Below, in pieces: positions 25,343 to 32,687 of a stretch of DNA of 33,810 nucleotides (position 1 is the first letter of the stretch; each line of letters starts with the position of its first letter). The stretch covers positions 1 to 33,810 of the forward strand of contig JAQUQF010000002.1 in the NCBI GenBank assembly GCA_028749105.1, in the 5' to 3' direction. This DNA comes from Acidobacteriota bacterium (lineage in GTDB: Bacteria > Acidobacteriota > Aminicenantia > UBA2199). The translations under genes and the position numbers were made by a program. Below the pieces are notes generated by a model. The model made no database searches. It had not been told where the DNA came from and worked only from the letters and a program-made list of their open reading frames with translations.

Positions 25343-25942
25343 TCAGAACTCTTCCCCCATCTGGTAGCGGGTGAAGCGCTTGACCACGATGTTCTCGCCG
25401 GTCTTGTGTATCTTCTCGGCGATGAGCTTCTCGATGGTGATCTTCTCGTCCTTGAAAAAACTCTGGTGCAGAAGACAGACCTCAGCATAGAACTTGCCCA
25501 GCTTGCCCTCTACGATCTTGTCGACGATAGCGGCGGGCTTGCCGCTCTTTGCCAGCTGCTCTCGGTAGATCTCCTTCTCTTTCTCCAGCACCGCCTCGGG
25601 AATGTCCTTCTCGGAGACATAGCGGGGGTTCATGGCCGCGATCTGCATGGCGATGTCTTTGATCAGCTCCTGGAAGTCCTCGTTCTTGGCTACGAAGTCG
25701 GTCTCGCAACCCAATTCCACCAGCACGCCGATCTTGCCCTTCATGTGGATGTAGGCCCCCACGGCGCCCTGGTTGGTCGCGCGCGAGGACTTGGCCTTGG
25801 CCTTCTCAAAGCCCTTCTTGCGCAGGATCTCGGCCGCCTGGGTCAGGTCGCCCTTGGCCTCCTCGATGGCCTTCTTGCACTCCAATATGCTGATGCCCGT
25901 CTGCTCGCGCAGCTTCTTGACCAGTTCCATGTCAACGGTCAT
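25343..25942 (-). CDS. tsf: elongation factor Ts, short form
   Basis: Guanine-nucleotide exchange factor for EF-Tu. It is 199 residues, the short form with a single core subdomain. The N-terminal UBA-like helices with [19 protein letters not shown] are followed by [20 protein letters not shown] and the [12 protein letters not shown] signature. The start at 25942 is chosen because AGGAG lies eight bases upstream; the open frame extends further into rpsB but without family similarity. The rpsB stop lies two bases before the ATG. Confidence 0.95.
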   Translation of the reverse strand: MTVDMELVKKLREQTGISILECKKAIEEAKGDLTQAAEILRKKGFEKAKAKSSRATNQGAVGAYIHMKGKIGVLVELGCETDFVAKNEDFQELIKDIAMQIAAMNPRYVSEKDIPEAVLEKEKEIYREQLAKSGKPAAIVDKIVEGKLGKFYAEVCLLHQSFFKDEKITIEKLIAEKIHKTGENIVVKRFTRYQMGEEF

Positions 25943-25944
25943 GG

Positions 25945-26727
25945 TCAATTCTCCTGCCCGGCAGCGGGTGCGGCGGTTTCCGCGACAGCGGCGGCTGCCG
26001 CCTGATCGGCGGCGAGCTTCTGGGCATTGGCGCTCTCCTGGATCTTGCGGTTGCGGCCTTCGGTGACCGCCTCGCCGAACTTGCTGATGAAGAGGCGGAT
26101 GGAGCGGATGGCGTCGTCGTTGCCCGGGACGGGGAAGTGCACATCCTCGGGGTTGGCGTTGGTATCCACCACCGCCACGATGGGGATGTTCATGCGCTTG
26201 GCCTCGCATATGGCGATGTCCTCGAAAGTGGAGTCAATGACGATGACCACGCCGGGCAGGCTGGTCATGCGCCGCAGGCCCCACAGGCTGCGGTAGAGCT
26301 TCTTGTAGACCTTCTCCAGACGCGACTGCTCCTTCTTGGACTTGACCTCCCAGCGGCCGTCCTTCTTCATCTCGTCGAGCTCCAGCAGGCGGTCAATGCT
26401 CTTCTTGATCATCGGGAAATTGGTCAGCAGTCCGCCCAGCCAGCGCTTGTTCACGTAGTGCATGCCGGTCTCTTCGGCGATCTCCTCAATGATGGACTGC
26501 GCCTGCTTCTTGGTGCCGACGATCAGGGCATCCTTGCCGGCCACCATCTGGTCGGAGATGAACTGCAGGGCCGTCTTGAACATCTCGATCGAGGTCTGCA
26601 GGTCGATGATATAGATGCCGTTCTTCTTGCCGAAGATAAAGGGCTTCATCTTGGGGTTCCAGCGCCGCACCTGGTGGCCGAAGTGCACGCCTGCCTCAAG
26701 CATTTCTCTCATGTTGATCTGTACCAT
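25945..26727 (-). CDS. rpsB: 30S ribosomal protein S2
   Basis: Small-subunit protein of 260 residues. The start MREMLEAGVHFGHQVRRWNP, the middle KKQAQSIIEEIAEETGMHYV and RWLGGLLTNF, and the late PIVAVVDTNANPEDVHFPVPGNDDAIRSI are all diagnostic. The C-terminal 25 residues are an Ala- and Glu-rich tail beyond the family core. AGGAGG lies five bases before the ATG. It is followed closely by tsf, the near-universal order. Confidence 0.97.
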   Translation of the reverse strand: MVQINMREMLEAGVHFGHQVRRWNPKMKPFIFGKKNGIYIIDLQTSIEMFKTALQFISDQMVAGKDALIVGTKKQAQSIIEEIAEETGMHYVNKRWLGGLLTNFPMIKKSIDRLLELDEMKKDGRWEVKSKKEQSRLEKVYKKLYRSLWGLRRMTSLPGVVIVIDSTFEDIAICEAKRMNIPIVAVVDTNANPEDVHFPVPGNDDAIRSIRLFISKFGEAVTEGRNRKIQESANAQKLAADQAAAAAVAETAAPAAGQEN

Positions 26728-26736
26728 GGCCGCCTC

Positions 26737-27141
26737 CTAGCGCTTGTGATACTGGGGCGCCTTTCGCGCTTTGAGCAGGCCGTACTTGCGGCGCTCTTTT
26801 TCGCGGGCATCCCGGGTCAATAAACCCGATTTCTTTAAGGCGGGCCTGAGTTCCGAGTTGAATTCAAGCAGGGCGCGCGCGATCCCCAAGCGGACCGCTC
26901 CGGCCTGGGAGGCGACGCTGCCACCCTCGATATCCATAAAAAAATCAAAGTTGTTCAACGTGTTGGTGATGGTCAACGGCTTGAAGATGGTGAGCTTGTG
27001 TATCTTCAAGGGGAAATAATCCTCGAACACGCGGTTGCGCTTGTTGACGGTCAGGGTAAAATTGCCGTTGCCGGGGCGAAGGTACACCCGGGCGATGCTG
27101 GTCTTACGTCTTCCGGTTCCGTAGTATTGAACAATGCTCAA
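26737..27141 (-). CDS. rpsI: 30S ribosomal protein S9, TTG start
   Basis: Small-subunit protein of 134 residues with the signature YYGTGRRKTSIARVYLRPG at the N-terminus, GAVRLGIARALLE in the middle, and the C-terminal RKYGLLKARKAPQYHKR that reaches the P-site tRNA. The start codon is TTG, overlapping the stop of rplM (TTGA) with AGGAGG six bases upstream; no ATG or GTG gives the conserved N-terminus. Confidence 0.95.
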   Translation of the reverse strand: MSIVQYYGTGRRKTSIARVYLRPGNGNFTLTVNKRNRVFEDYFPLKIHKLTIFKPLTITNTLNNFDFFMDIEGGSVASQAGAVRLGIARALLEFNSELRPALKKSGLLTRDAREKERRKYGLLKARKAPQYHKR

Positions 27142-27599
27142 CTTTTCCCTCCTGTTATTTTAAGCACTTCGGGCTTCTGGGCGGCATGGCCGTGGCTGGC
27201 GTCCGGGTAGACCTTCAGCTTGGTCAGCAACTTGTAGCTCAACTTGTTCTTGGGCAGCATGCCCTTGACGGCGTTCAGGACCACGCGCTCGGGGTGCGTG
27301 GCCATCATGCGCTGGAAGGAGGTCTCCTTGATGCCGCCGCGGTATCCCGAATGGCGATAATAGAGCTTTTGCTCCTCCTTGCTTCCGGTCAGGCGGATCT
27401 TGCGGGCGTTGATGACCACGACATGGTCGCCGCAGTCGAAGAACGGAGTATAGCAGGGGTGGTCCTTGCCGCGTAAAACATCGGAAACCCTGGTGGCGAG
27501 GCGCCCAAGCACCAGGTCGCTGGCGTCGATCAGCCACCACTTCTTCTCCATGCCGTTTTTTTTGGGCAAATACGTGACATTGCTCTTGTTCAATTTCAT
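27138..27599 (-). CDS. rplM: 50S ribosomal protein L13
   Basis: Large-subunit protein of 153 residues: WWLIDASDLVLGRLATRVSDVLRGKD, GDHVVVINARKIRLTGSK, GYRGGIKETSFQRMMATHPERVVLNAVKGMLP. About 18 residues precede the usual start near MEKKWWLIDA, but GAGGT before the ATG at 27599 supports the longer form. It is the first gene of the rplM-rpsI-rpsB-tsf-pyrH-frr operon. Confidence 0.96.
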   Translation of the reverse strand: MKLNKSNVTYLPKKNGMEKKWWLIDASDLVLGRLATRVSDVLRGKDHPCYTPFFDCGDHVVVINARKIRLTGSKEEQKLYYRHSGYRGGIKETSFQRMMATHPERVVLNAVKGMLPKNKLSYKLLTKLKVYPDASHGHAAQKPEVLKITGGKS

Positions 27600-27624
27600 T
27601 TTTCAACCTCGTTGGGAAGAGTTC

Positions 27625-27653
27625 AATCTATAATATTTTAGCCTATTTGTCAA
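27625..27653 (-). promoter_or_regulatory. promoter of the rplM translation operon
   Basis: On the minus strand a consensus TTGACA (27648-27653) is followed after 17 bases by TAGATT (27625-27630). The predicted leader of about 20 bases contains the GAGGT ribosome site of rplM. It is divergent to the DUF507 promoter. Confidence 0.55.
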
Positions 27654-27759
27654 GGTTTTTTGCGAAAAAATCTCGCTGACGGGGATTTTCGACCTTGGGA
27701 AGTCCGCGTCCGACAAAGGAAAGCGCCCGACAACGGCGGGGTGTAATTCCGTCGAACTA

Positions 27760-27788
27760 TTGCGTTGGCTGACAAAATTTGTTATATT
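27760..27788 (+). promoter_or_regulatory. promoter abutting the start codon of the first DUF507 gene
   Basis: TTGCGT (27760-27765) is followed after 17 bases by TATATT (27783-27788). Only seven bases separate the -10 box from the ATG at 27796 and no Shine-Dalgarno is present, so transcription should begin at or next to the start codon. Confidence 0.45.
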
Positions 27789-27795
27789 GTCATCC

Positions 27796-28074
27796 ATGAG
27801 ATTGAATAAACAGCAGATCGAGCACTTGGCCTTCCGCGTGATCAAAGGTCTGCTGGCGGAAAATCTTCTCATATCGGACAACCGGGAAAAAACCGTCATC
27901 GACGTGCAGAATATCATTACCCAGGAGCTGGAAAAAGAGGACCAGCTCGATGAAAGGGTCAAGGACATCCTGAAGGACAAGCTGAACGAGATCCGCAACT
28001 CGAACATCGATTACTACGAGATGTTCCGCATGGTCAAGAGCAAGCTGGCCGAACAGGAAAACATAATATTATGA
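27796..28074 (+). CDS. DUF507 family protein
   Basis: A small helical, charged protein of 92 residues (MRLNKQQIEHLAFRVIKGLL, then LDERVKDILKDKLNEIRNSN) matching DUF507, whose members occur in several deep-branching and delta-type phyla and have no known function. The start ATG 27796 is chosen because it fits the family and follows a promoter directly; the frame is open to 27760 but without a ribosome site. It overlaps the next DUF507 gene by four bases (ATGA), so the two are probably made as a pair. Confidence 0.75.
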   Translation: MRLNKQQIEHLAFRVIKGLLAENLLISDNREKTVIDVQNIITQELEKEDQLDERVKDILKDKLNEIRNSNIDYYEMFRMVKSKLAEQENIIL

Positions 28075-28361
28075 GCTTGAAACTGTCAAAGAACCGGGTG
28101 AACTACCTGACCAAGCTGATCGTGGACTACATCCAGAAGAGCGAGGACATCGATTACCTGGACGATCTGGGCAATATCCGCTTCAAAATTTACCATATCA
28201 TCCTGGACGAGCTCAAGCTGTTCGAGGACATCGAAACCGCCTCCCAGGAAAAGATCGTTTCCCAGAAGAAGAACATCCCCGAGGGCTCGCGCGAATGGGA
28301 GATCCTCTTCCGCAAGTACAGCAACGAGGAGCTGGCCAAACTCGGCCGCGTTTGGGACTAA
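28071..28361 (+). CDS. second DUF507 family protein
   Basis: A 96-residue relative of the preceding protein (MSLKLSKNRVNYLTKLIVDYIQKS at the N-terminus, aligned with RLNKQQIEHLAFRVIKGLL), with a different charged C-terminus. The four-base overlap and shared family suggest a heteromeric complex; the role is unknown. The neighbour downstream is endonuclease III, but a shared function is not supported by sequence. Confidence 0.72.
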   Translation: MSLKLSKNRVNYLTKLIVDYIQKSEDIDYLDDLGNIRFKIYHIILDELKLFEDIETASQEKIVSQKKNIPEGSREWEILFRKYSNEELAKLGRVWD

Positions 28362-28399
28362 TTCAAACTCAAAAAAAAGACTCGGCGTTCTGTATCTCG

Positions 28400-29068
28400 A
28401 TGAAAAACAAATCAAAGCAGGCTCTTCATGACCTCGGCGCCATTCGCCGGTTCATCGCTCCCCTCTCGCCGCCGGTCTTTGCCTTCGAGGCCAGCATCCG
28501 CTCCTCGCCGTTCCGCATCCTCATCTCGGTGCTGCTGAGCGCGCGCACGCAGGACCCGGTGACCGAAAAGGCGGCCGCCCGGCTGTTCGCTGTTGCCGAT
28601 ACGCCTGGGAAGATGGCGTGCCTGTCCGAGGCGCGGATCAGCCGCCTGATCTACCCGGTCGGATTCTTCCATACCAAGGCCAAGCACATCCTGAAGATTT
28701 GCCAGGCCCTGGAACAGGGCGGGCCGTTTCCCTCCAGCCGCGATGAGCTGCTGAAGCTGCCAGGGATCGGCCGCAAGTCGGCCAACCTGGTCATGGCCCT
28801 GGCCTTTTCCCGTCCGGCCATCGCCGTCGACACCCACGTCTTCCGCATCTCGCGCCGCCTGGGCTGGGCTTCGGGACGTGTGCCCGGCGACGTGGAAAAG
28901 GAACTGGAGCGCCTCTTTCCCCGCCGCCGCTGGACTGACGTCAACCAGGTGCTGGTCGGCTTCGGCCAGACGATATGCCGGCCTGTCCGCCCCTTGTGCG
29001 CCGCCTGCGTGCTCCACCTCAGATGCCCATCCTCATCCGTGCCGCACCGAGAAGAACAGCCTCGCTGA
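28400..29068 (+). CDS. nth: endonuclease III
   Basis: Base-excision-repair DNA glycosylase/AP lyase for oxidised pyrimidines, 222 residues. The helix-hairpin-helix LKLPGIGRKSANLVM carries the catalytic Lys (K126) and the second catalytic residue is D144 in AVDTHV. The 4Fe-4S cysteines are intact (C193-x6-C200-x2-C203-x5-C209). The start ATG 28400 fits the family; the frame opens earlier but overlaps DUF507 sequence. No clear ribosome site is seen. Its 3' end converges on the class II aldolase gene with 13 bases between. Confidence 0.93.
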   Translation: MKNKSKQALHDLGAIRRFIAPLSPPVFAFEASIRSSPFRILISVLLSARTQDPVTEKAAARLFAVADTPGKMACLSEARISRLIYPVGFFHTKAKHILKICQALEQGGPFPSSRDELLKLPGIGRKSANLVMALAFSRPAIAVDTHVFRISRRLGWASGRVPGDVEKELERLFPRRRWTDVNQVLVGFGQTICRPVRPLCAACVLHLRCPSSSVPHREEQPR

Positions 29069-29081
29069 AATCCGTTTATTG

Positions 29082-29852
29082 TTACTTTTTTTCGGCCAGG
29101 ATCCTTGCCAATTCTTCGACAATGAGCTTCCTTATCAGCTCGCTGGATTGGATTGGATCCAGGGCGGTTTCGCTGCCGGAATCTTTTGTTGAAGCAGATC
29201 TTCTTGCTGGATCCAGCCCCAATGAAGCGCGCTTTTCCAGCAATTTTGCCTTGTCCGCCGCGGGCAGGGGGAGCCAGGGGCCCATGTTCCTGGCATAGTG
29301 ATCGATCCGCAGCAGGTGCTCCAGCAATTCCATGCGCAGGAAAGCCTCCTTGACGTCACGTCCGGCAGCCAGGACTCCGTTGCCGGCCATCATCAGAAGA
29401 TCACCCTTGCCCAATGCCTCCGCAGTCAGCACCTCATTTTCATGAGCGCCAGGGAACGCATAGGGGATGACCGGAATGGAACCGCCGATGGAAACCACCG
29501 CTTCGGGGAGCCGCACGTTGAAATCACCGCCGGCCAGGCCCCTGGCCGTGGCCAGGGGCGGATGGGCATGAACCACGGCCTGGACATCGGGCCGGGCACG
29601 GTAGGCCGCCAGGTGCAGCCGGATCTCCGAGAACGGATTGCCTGAACCCTGAAGCTTGTTGCCCTCCATGTCCAGGGTGATGATCATGTCCGCGGTCACG
29701 TCGGCCTTGCTGACCGCGGTGGGCGTGGACAGCAGTATGCCTTCAAGGCGCGCCGTGACATTGCCGTCGTGGTTGGCCACCCAGCCCTTGGCCGCCACTT
29801 GATGGCAAATTCCAACGATGGCGCCAATCAGCGATTCGCGACGACTTTCCAT
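29082..29852 (-). CDS. class II aldolase of the microcompartment, with encapsulation helix
   Basis: A 256-residue member of the class II aldolase/fuculose-phosphate aldolase family, which splits sugar phosphates into DHAP and an aldehyde such as lactaldehyde. Motifs: GNPFSEIRLH with E76, and HAHPP with zinc ligands H95 and H97. The third zinc His, expected in an NHG loop, is replaced: the loop reads AGNGVLAAG with N158. After a Ser/Asp-rich linker (about 215-235) the C-terminus is an amphipathic helix, SSELIRKLIVEELARILAEK, typical of peptides that direct enzymes into BMC shells. It is the last visible gene of the BMC operon, 14 bases after a shell gene, with no clear ribosome site. Substrate not decided. 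Confidence 0.85.
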   Translation of the reverse strand: MESRRESLIGAIVGICHQVAAKGWVANHDGNVTARLEGILLSTPTAVSKADVTADMIITLDMEGNKLQGSGNPFSEIRLHLAAYRARPDVQAVVHAHPPLATARGLAGGDFNVRLPEAVVSIGGSIPVIPYAFPGAHENEVLTAEALGKGDLLMMAGNGVLAAGRDVKEAFLRMELLEHLLRIDHYARNMGPWLPLPAADKAKLLEKRASLGLDPARRSASTKDSGSETALDPIQSSELIRKLIVEELARILAEKK

Positions 29853-29866
29853 TGCCGGATTGATCG

Positions 29867-30520
29867 TCAGTCCAGCTGCTTCCCGGACCTTGAACGCTTC
29901 ATCTCGTTCAGCTGCCGGAGGATCCTTGCCGCCGCCTCGGCCGCCGAATCGATCTCCGACTCGCCGCCACTGAGGACCAAACGGCCGCTGGCGCCAAAGG
30001 GCTTGATGTCGATCAGCTTGACATCGGCGGCCTTCAGTGCTTCATTGCAGGCGACCATCAGATAGGCGGCCGGGGTGACCTCCATGATAAAAACCGATTC
30101 GCCGGCAATGACCATGTTGCCCTTGGCCAGGCCGGTGAACATGATGGCGTGATCCTGCTCGATGCCGCGGATGGTTTTCTGGGTCAGGATTTCCACGGCG
30201 ACCCTGTCGTTCTCGTCCAGGGCGGTTTCGCGCAGGATGGCCCTGCCCGCTTCCTTGATCTCGCCCTGATCGCTGTGGTGCGCCAGCATCAGCCCGAACT
30301 GGCGCTCGGTGACCACGGAAGTCAGCCGCACGGCGGTCGCTTTCAGGGCAATATCGATCATGGTGTGGATCTCCATGGCCGGAGCGATCTCGATCATCAG
30401 GGCCGCATCGTATTCCTTGGGGTCATAGACACGGTTGTCCTTGGCGATGTATTGCGCCAACTGGGGCTGCAGGCTATCAATGAAAGTCAACGTCCTCAAT
30501 TCAAAACCCGATTTTGCCAT
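29867..30520 (-). CDS. tandem BMC-domain shell protein (probably permuted, EutL-like)
   Basis: A 217-residue shell protein with two BMC domains (about 5-105 and 110-205), hence a trimer that fills a hexagonal tile. The first domain opens with RTLTFIDSLQPQLAQYIA and continues ALKATAVRLTSVVTERQ; the second has ALKAADVKLIDIKPFGASGRLVLSG. The order of elements in the first half resembles permuted tandem domains (EutL/PduB type), which can form gated pores. GGAGG precedes the ATG by five bases. The tail is basic. It is clearly different from the PduT-like tandem protein in the same operon, so the shell has at least two trimer types. Confidence 0.82.
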   Translation of the reverse strand: MAKSGFELRTLTFIDSLQPQLAQYIAKDNRVYDPKEYDAALMIEIAPAMEIHTMIDIALKATAVRLTSVVTERQFGLMLAHHSDQGEIKEAGRAILRETALDENDRVAVEILTQKTIRGIEQDHAIMFTGLAKGNMVIAGESVFIMEVTPAAYLMVACNEALKAADVKLIDIKPFGASGRLVLSGGESEIDSAAEAAARILRQLNEMKRSRSGKQLD

Positions 30521-30531
30521 GCCATCCTCCT

Positions 30532-31446
30532 TTAATACGTTCCCTTTTTTGCATCCTGGCCGGTCACGATGGCCACGCTGGCGGATGCGCCGATGCGGTC
30601 GGCCCCGGCCTGTATCATTTTTTGCGCGTCCTCGCGGGTGCGTATGCCGCCAGAGGCTTTCACCTCCATGTCAGAACCCACGATGCGGCGCATCAACACG
30701 ATGTCTTCCACAGTGGCTCCGCCGCCGCCGAACCCGGTCGACGTCTTCACAAAAGCGGCGCCGGCAGTCTTGGCCAGGGCACAGGAGATCACTTTTTCCT
30801 CATCATTCAGCTGCGCGGTCTCAAGGATCACCTTCACTTTGTGGGGCTTTGAGGCTTCCACGACGGTTTTAATGTCTTCGAAAACAGTTCGATAATCCTT
30901 GGATTTCAGGGCTCCGATGTTGATCACCATGTCGATCTCCTCGGCCCCGGCGTGGATGGCTTCCCTGGCCTCAAAAGCCTTGGCCTGACTGGTGGCAGCG
31001 CCCAGAGGGAATCCCACCACGGCGATGGGTTTGACTGCACTCCCCAGCAGCTGCCTGGCCACCAGGGGGATATTGGCCGAGTTGACGCAAACGGTGGCGA
31101 AGCTGTACTGCTTGGCCTCTTCGCATATCTTCATAAGCTGCTCACGGGTGGCATCCGGCTTCAGCAGGGTGTGATCGATCATGGCCGCCATTTTGGCATC
31201 GATCGTCACGCCTAGGATGCCGCTTTTTGAGCTGATCCGTTCCGCCCCGCTTTGAATGATATTCTTTACCGCTTCGGGCTTGCGGGTAACGCAGTGGCCG
31301 CAGCCGCTGCACTCCTCACAGGGAACATCACCAGGAAGATTCTGGATTTTCTCAGTTAAAAGTCCTTTCTGCATCAACCGTTCAGTCACCCGCCTGCTGA
31401 TGATTTCAACCACCTCATCCAGGTTTTCCAATCCTTGTTGAGCCAT
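30532..31446 (-). CDS. deoC: deoxyribose-phosphate aldolase with N-terminal Cys-cluster extension
   Basis: A 304-residue enzyme that splits 2-deoxyribose 5-phosphate into acetaldehyde and glyceraldehyde 3-phosphate. The barrel (about 85-300) has the Schiff-base Lys K234 (KTSTGF), K263 (KASGG) and D172 (EIDMVIN). The first 80 residues are extra compared with ordinary DeoC: an amphipathic helix (LENLDEVVEIISRRVTERLM) that looks like an encapsulation peptide, then CEECSGCGHC with C43, C46, C49 and C52 spaced two apart, able to hold a metal or Fe-S cluster. The ATG at 31446 is preferred over TTG 31464 because AGGAGAGGG lies just upstream. It sits in the middle of the BMC operon. Confidence 0.9.
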   Translation of the reverse strand: MAQQGLENLDEVVEIISRRVTERLMQKGLLTEKIQNLPGDVPCEECSGCGHCVTRKPEAVKNIIQSGAERISSKSGILGVTIDAKMAAMIDHTLLKPDATREQLMKICEEAKQYSFATVCVNSANIPLVARQLLGSAVKPIAVVGFPLGAATSQAKAFEAREAIHAGAEEIDMVINIGALKSKDYRTVFEDIKTVVEASKPHKVKVILETAQLNDEEKVISCALAKTAGAAFVKTSTGFGGGGATVEDIVLMRRIVGSDMEVKASGGIRTREDAQKMIQAGADRIGASASVAIVTGQDAKKGTY

Positions 31447-31466
31447 TGGTCCCTCTCCTGCCAATC

Positions 31467-31754
31467 CTAATTCTTTTCCGGTTCCCGGTCAACGGAAACC
31501 TTGTCCACGATGCCGACGATGACCGAATGAAAGGGATCGCTGCGCGTTCCCAGCAATTCGCGAGCCGTATTGCCTTCCTGCTGCACCAAGACCAGGTCGC
31601 CAGGACCGGCGTTGACCGTATCGCAGGACAAAAACGCGTGGGCGGTGTCTTCACCGTTTTCATCGACCGGTTGGACGATCAGAAGCTTATGCCCTTTGTG
31701 ACTGCCATGTTTCCTGGTCGCCACCACGTTGCCGATCACCCTGGCCAGTTTCAT
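31467..31754 (-). CDS. EutN/CcmL-family pentameric vertex protein 1
   Basis: A 95-residue BMC-P protein that caps the vertices of the microcompartment shell. It starts MKLARVIGNVVATRKH and continues LLIVQPVD and AGPGDLVLVQQE, the usual single OB-like domain; VGIVDKVSVD ends the core. GGAG precedes the ATG. It is similar to, but clearly distinct from, the next vertex protein. Confidence 0.88.
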   Translation of the reverse strand: MKLARVIGNVVATRKHGSHKGHKLLIVQPVDENGEDTAHAFLSCDTVNAGPGDLVLVQQEGNTARELLGTRSDPFHSVIVGIVDKVSVDREPEKN

Positions 31755-31767
31755 ATCAACGCTCCAT

Positions 31768-32079
31768 TCAGCGGTTTTTTACAAAGATCCGCTTTTTGCC
31801 GACGATTCCTTTGTCCTCAAGATTCACCTGGTCCACAATCCCGGTGATGGCCGCGTCGACCGGTGAGTTCGGGTCGGGCAGGGAAAAGGGGGCCTCCCGG
31901 GGGAGGGTATAATAGACGACCTCGCCGGGGCCGGCCTGGACGACATCCACGGCGGCGATCGCCCCGCCCACCGGTCGCATCGACTCATCCAGCGGCTGGA
32001 TCATCAGGATTTTCAAATTCTGCAATTTCTCGCTTTTTTTTGTTGCGACTACGGTCCCAATCACTTTGGCCAGCTTCAC
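31768..32079 (-). CDS. EutN/CcmL-family pentameric vertex protein 2
   Basis: A 103-residue BMC-P protein with the same plan as its neighbour (KLAKVIGTVVATKK, LMIQPLDE, QAGPGEVVYYT, TGIVDQVNLE) and a longer loop (REAPFSLPDPNSPVD). The start is GTG with AAGGAG seven bases upstream. Two vertex proteins side by side are common in BMC loci and may occupy different vertices. Confidence 0.87.
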   Translation of the reverse strand: MKLAKVIGTVVATKKSEKLQNLKILMIQPLDESMRPVGGAIAAVDVVQAGPGEVVYYTLPREAPFSLPDPNSPVDAAITGIVDQVNLEDKGIVGKKRIFVKNR

Positions 32080-32117
32080 CGTTCACTCCTTCGCCAGTTT
32101 TCTTTTCTCATTTCATG

Positions 32118-32675
32118 TCACCAATAGATGCCTTTGGCCAGCAGATCCTTGTGCGGCGCAGGGATCAATTCGCAGGCGGCCAACATCCCTGCCTGGGCGG
32201 CAAATTCCTTTGCCGCGGCCAGCGCCCCTTCGACATCGGCCAATTCCCCGGTCATGACGAAATATCCCTTGCCGCCAAGTCCGTTGGCCAGCCTTATTTC
32301 AACCAACTGGACGGGAGTAGCCTTGACGGCGATATCGGCGGCCTGCAGGCAGGTGGCCGCGGCGAAGGTCTCCACGATGCCCAGGCTGCCGAATTTCTCG
32401 ATCCTGGCGGTCCCGGCCAGGGCCGGGATCACGTCGCGGTGCACGAAGGGGAGGAACAAATCGGCCACCACCATATCATGCCCTGTCTCCAGTCCGATCT
32501 TCATGGCTTCTTCTACTTCCGCCACGTCGCCGCAGATGATCGTGAGGTACTTGCCGGGGCAGACCGGATGGGTTTCGAGAATGCGCACCGCCGCCTTCTT
32601 CACCATGGCATCACAGGAATAGATGCCCCGGGCCACCGATTTGTATTCGATCATTCCCAGACACGGTTCATTCAT
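32118..32675 (-). CDS. pduT: PduT-like tandem BMC shell protein with Fe-S cysteine
   Basis: A 185-residue shell trimer protein with two BMC domains (about 4-92 and 95-180). It follows the known PduT pattern closely: GMIEYKSVARGI, then HPVCPGKYLTIICGD, later GIVETFAAATCLQAADIAVKAT and ANGLGGKGYFVMTGE. In PduT the Cys of the CPGK segment binds a 4Fe-4S cluster at the trimer pore; the same Cys (C39) is here, so electrons could pass through the shell. It is encoded next to a PduS-like protein, which is the known partner. AAGGGA precedes the ATG. Confidence 0.88.
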   Translation of the reverse strand: MNEPCLGMIEYKSVARGIYSCDAMVKKAAVRILETHPVCPGKYLTIICGDVAEVEEAMKIGLETGHDMVVADLFLPFVHRDVIPALAGTARIEKFGSLGIVETFAAATCLQAADIAVKATPVQLVEIRLANGLGGKGYFVMTGELADVEGALAAAKEFAAQAGMLAACELIPAPHKDLLAKGIYW

Positions 32676-32687
32676 GGTCTTTTCCCT

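Noticed and set aside
24601..25488. Longer pyrH frame starting at 25488
   Set aside because: The extra 50 residues are Arg/Ser-rich shadow of tsf; the family start [14 protein letters not shown] is at 25338.
25343..26209. Longer tsf frame starting at 26209
   Set aside because: The extra 89 residues lie in the rpsB coding region out of frame; AGGAG and the conserved N-terminus point to 25942.
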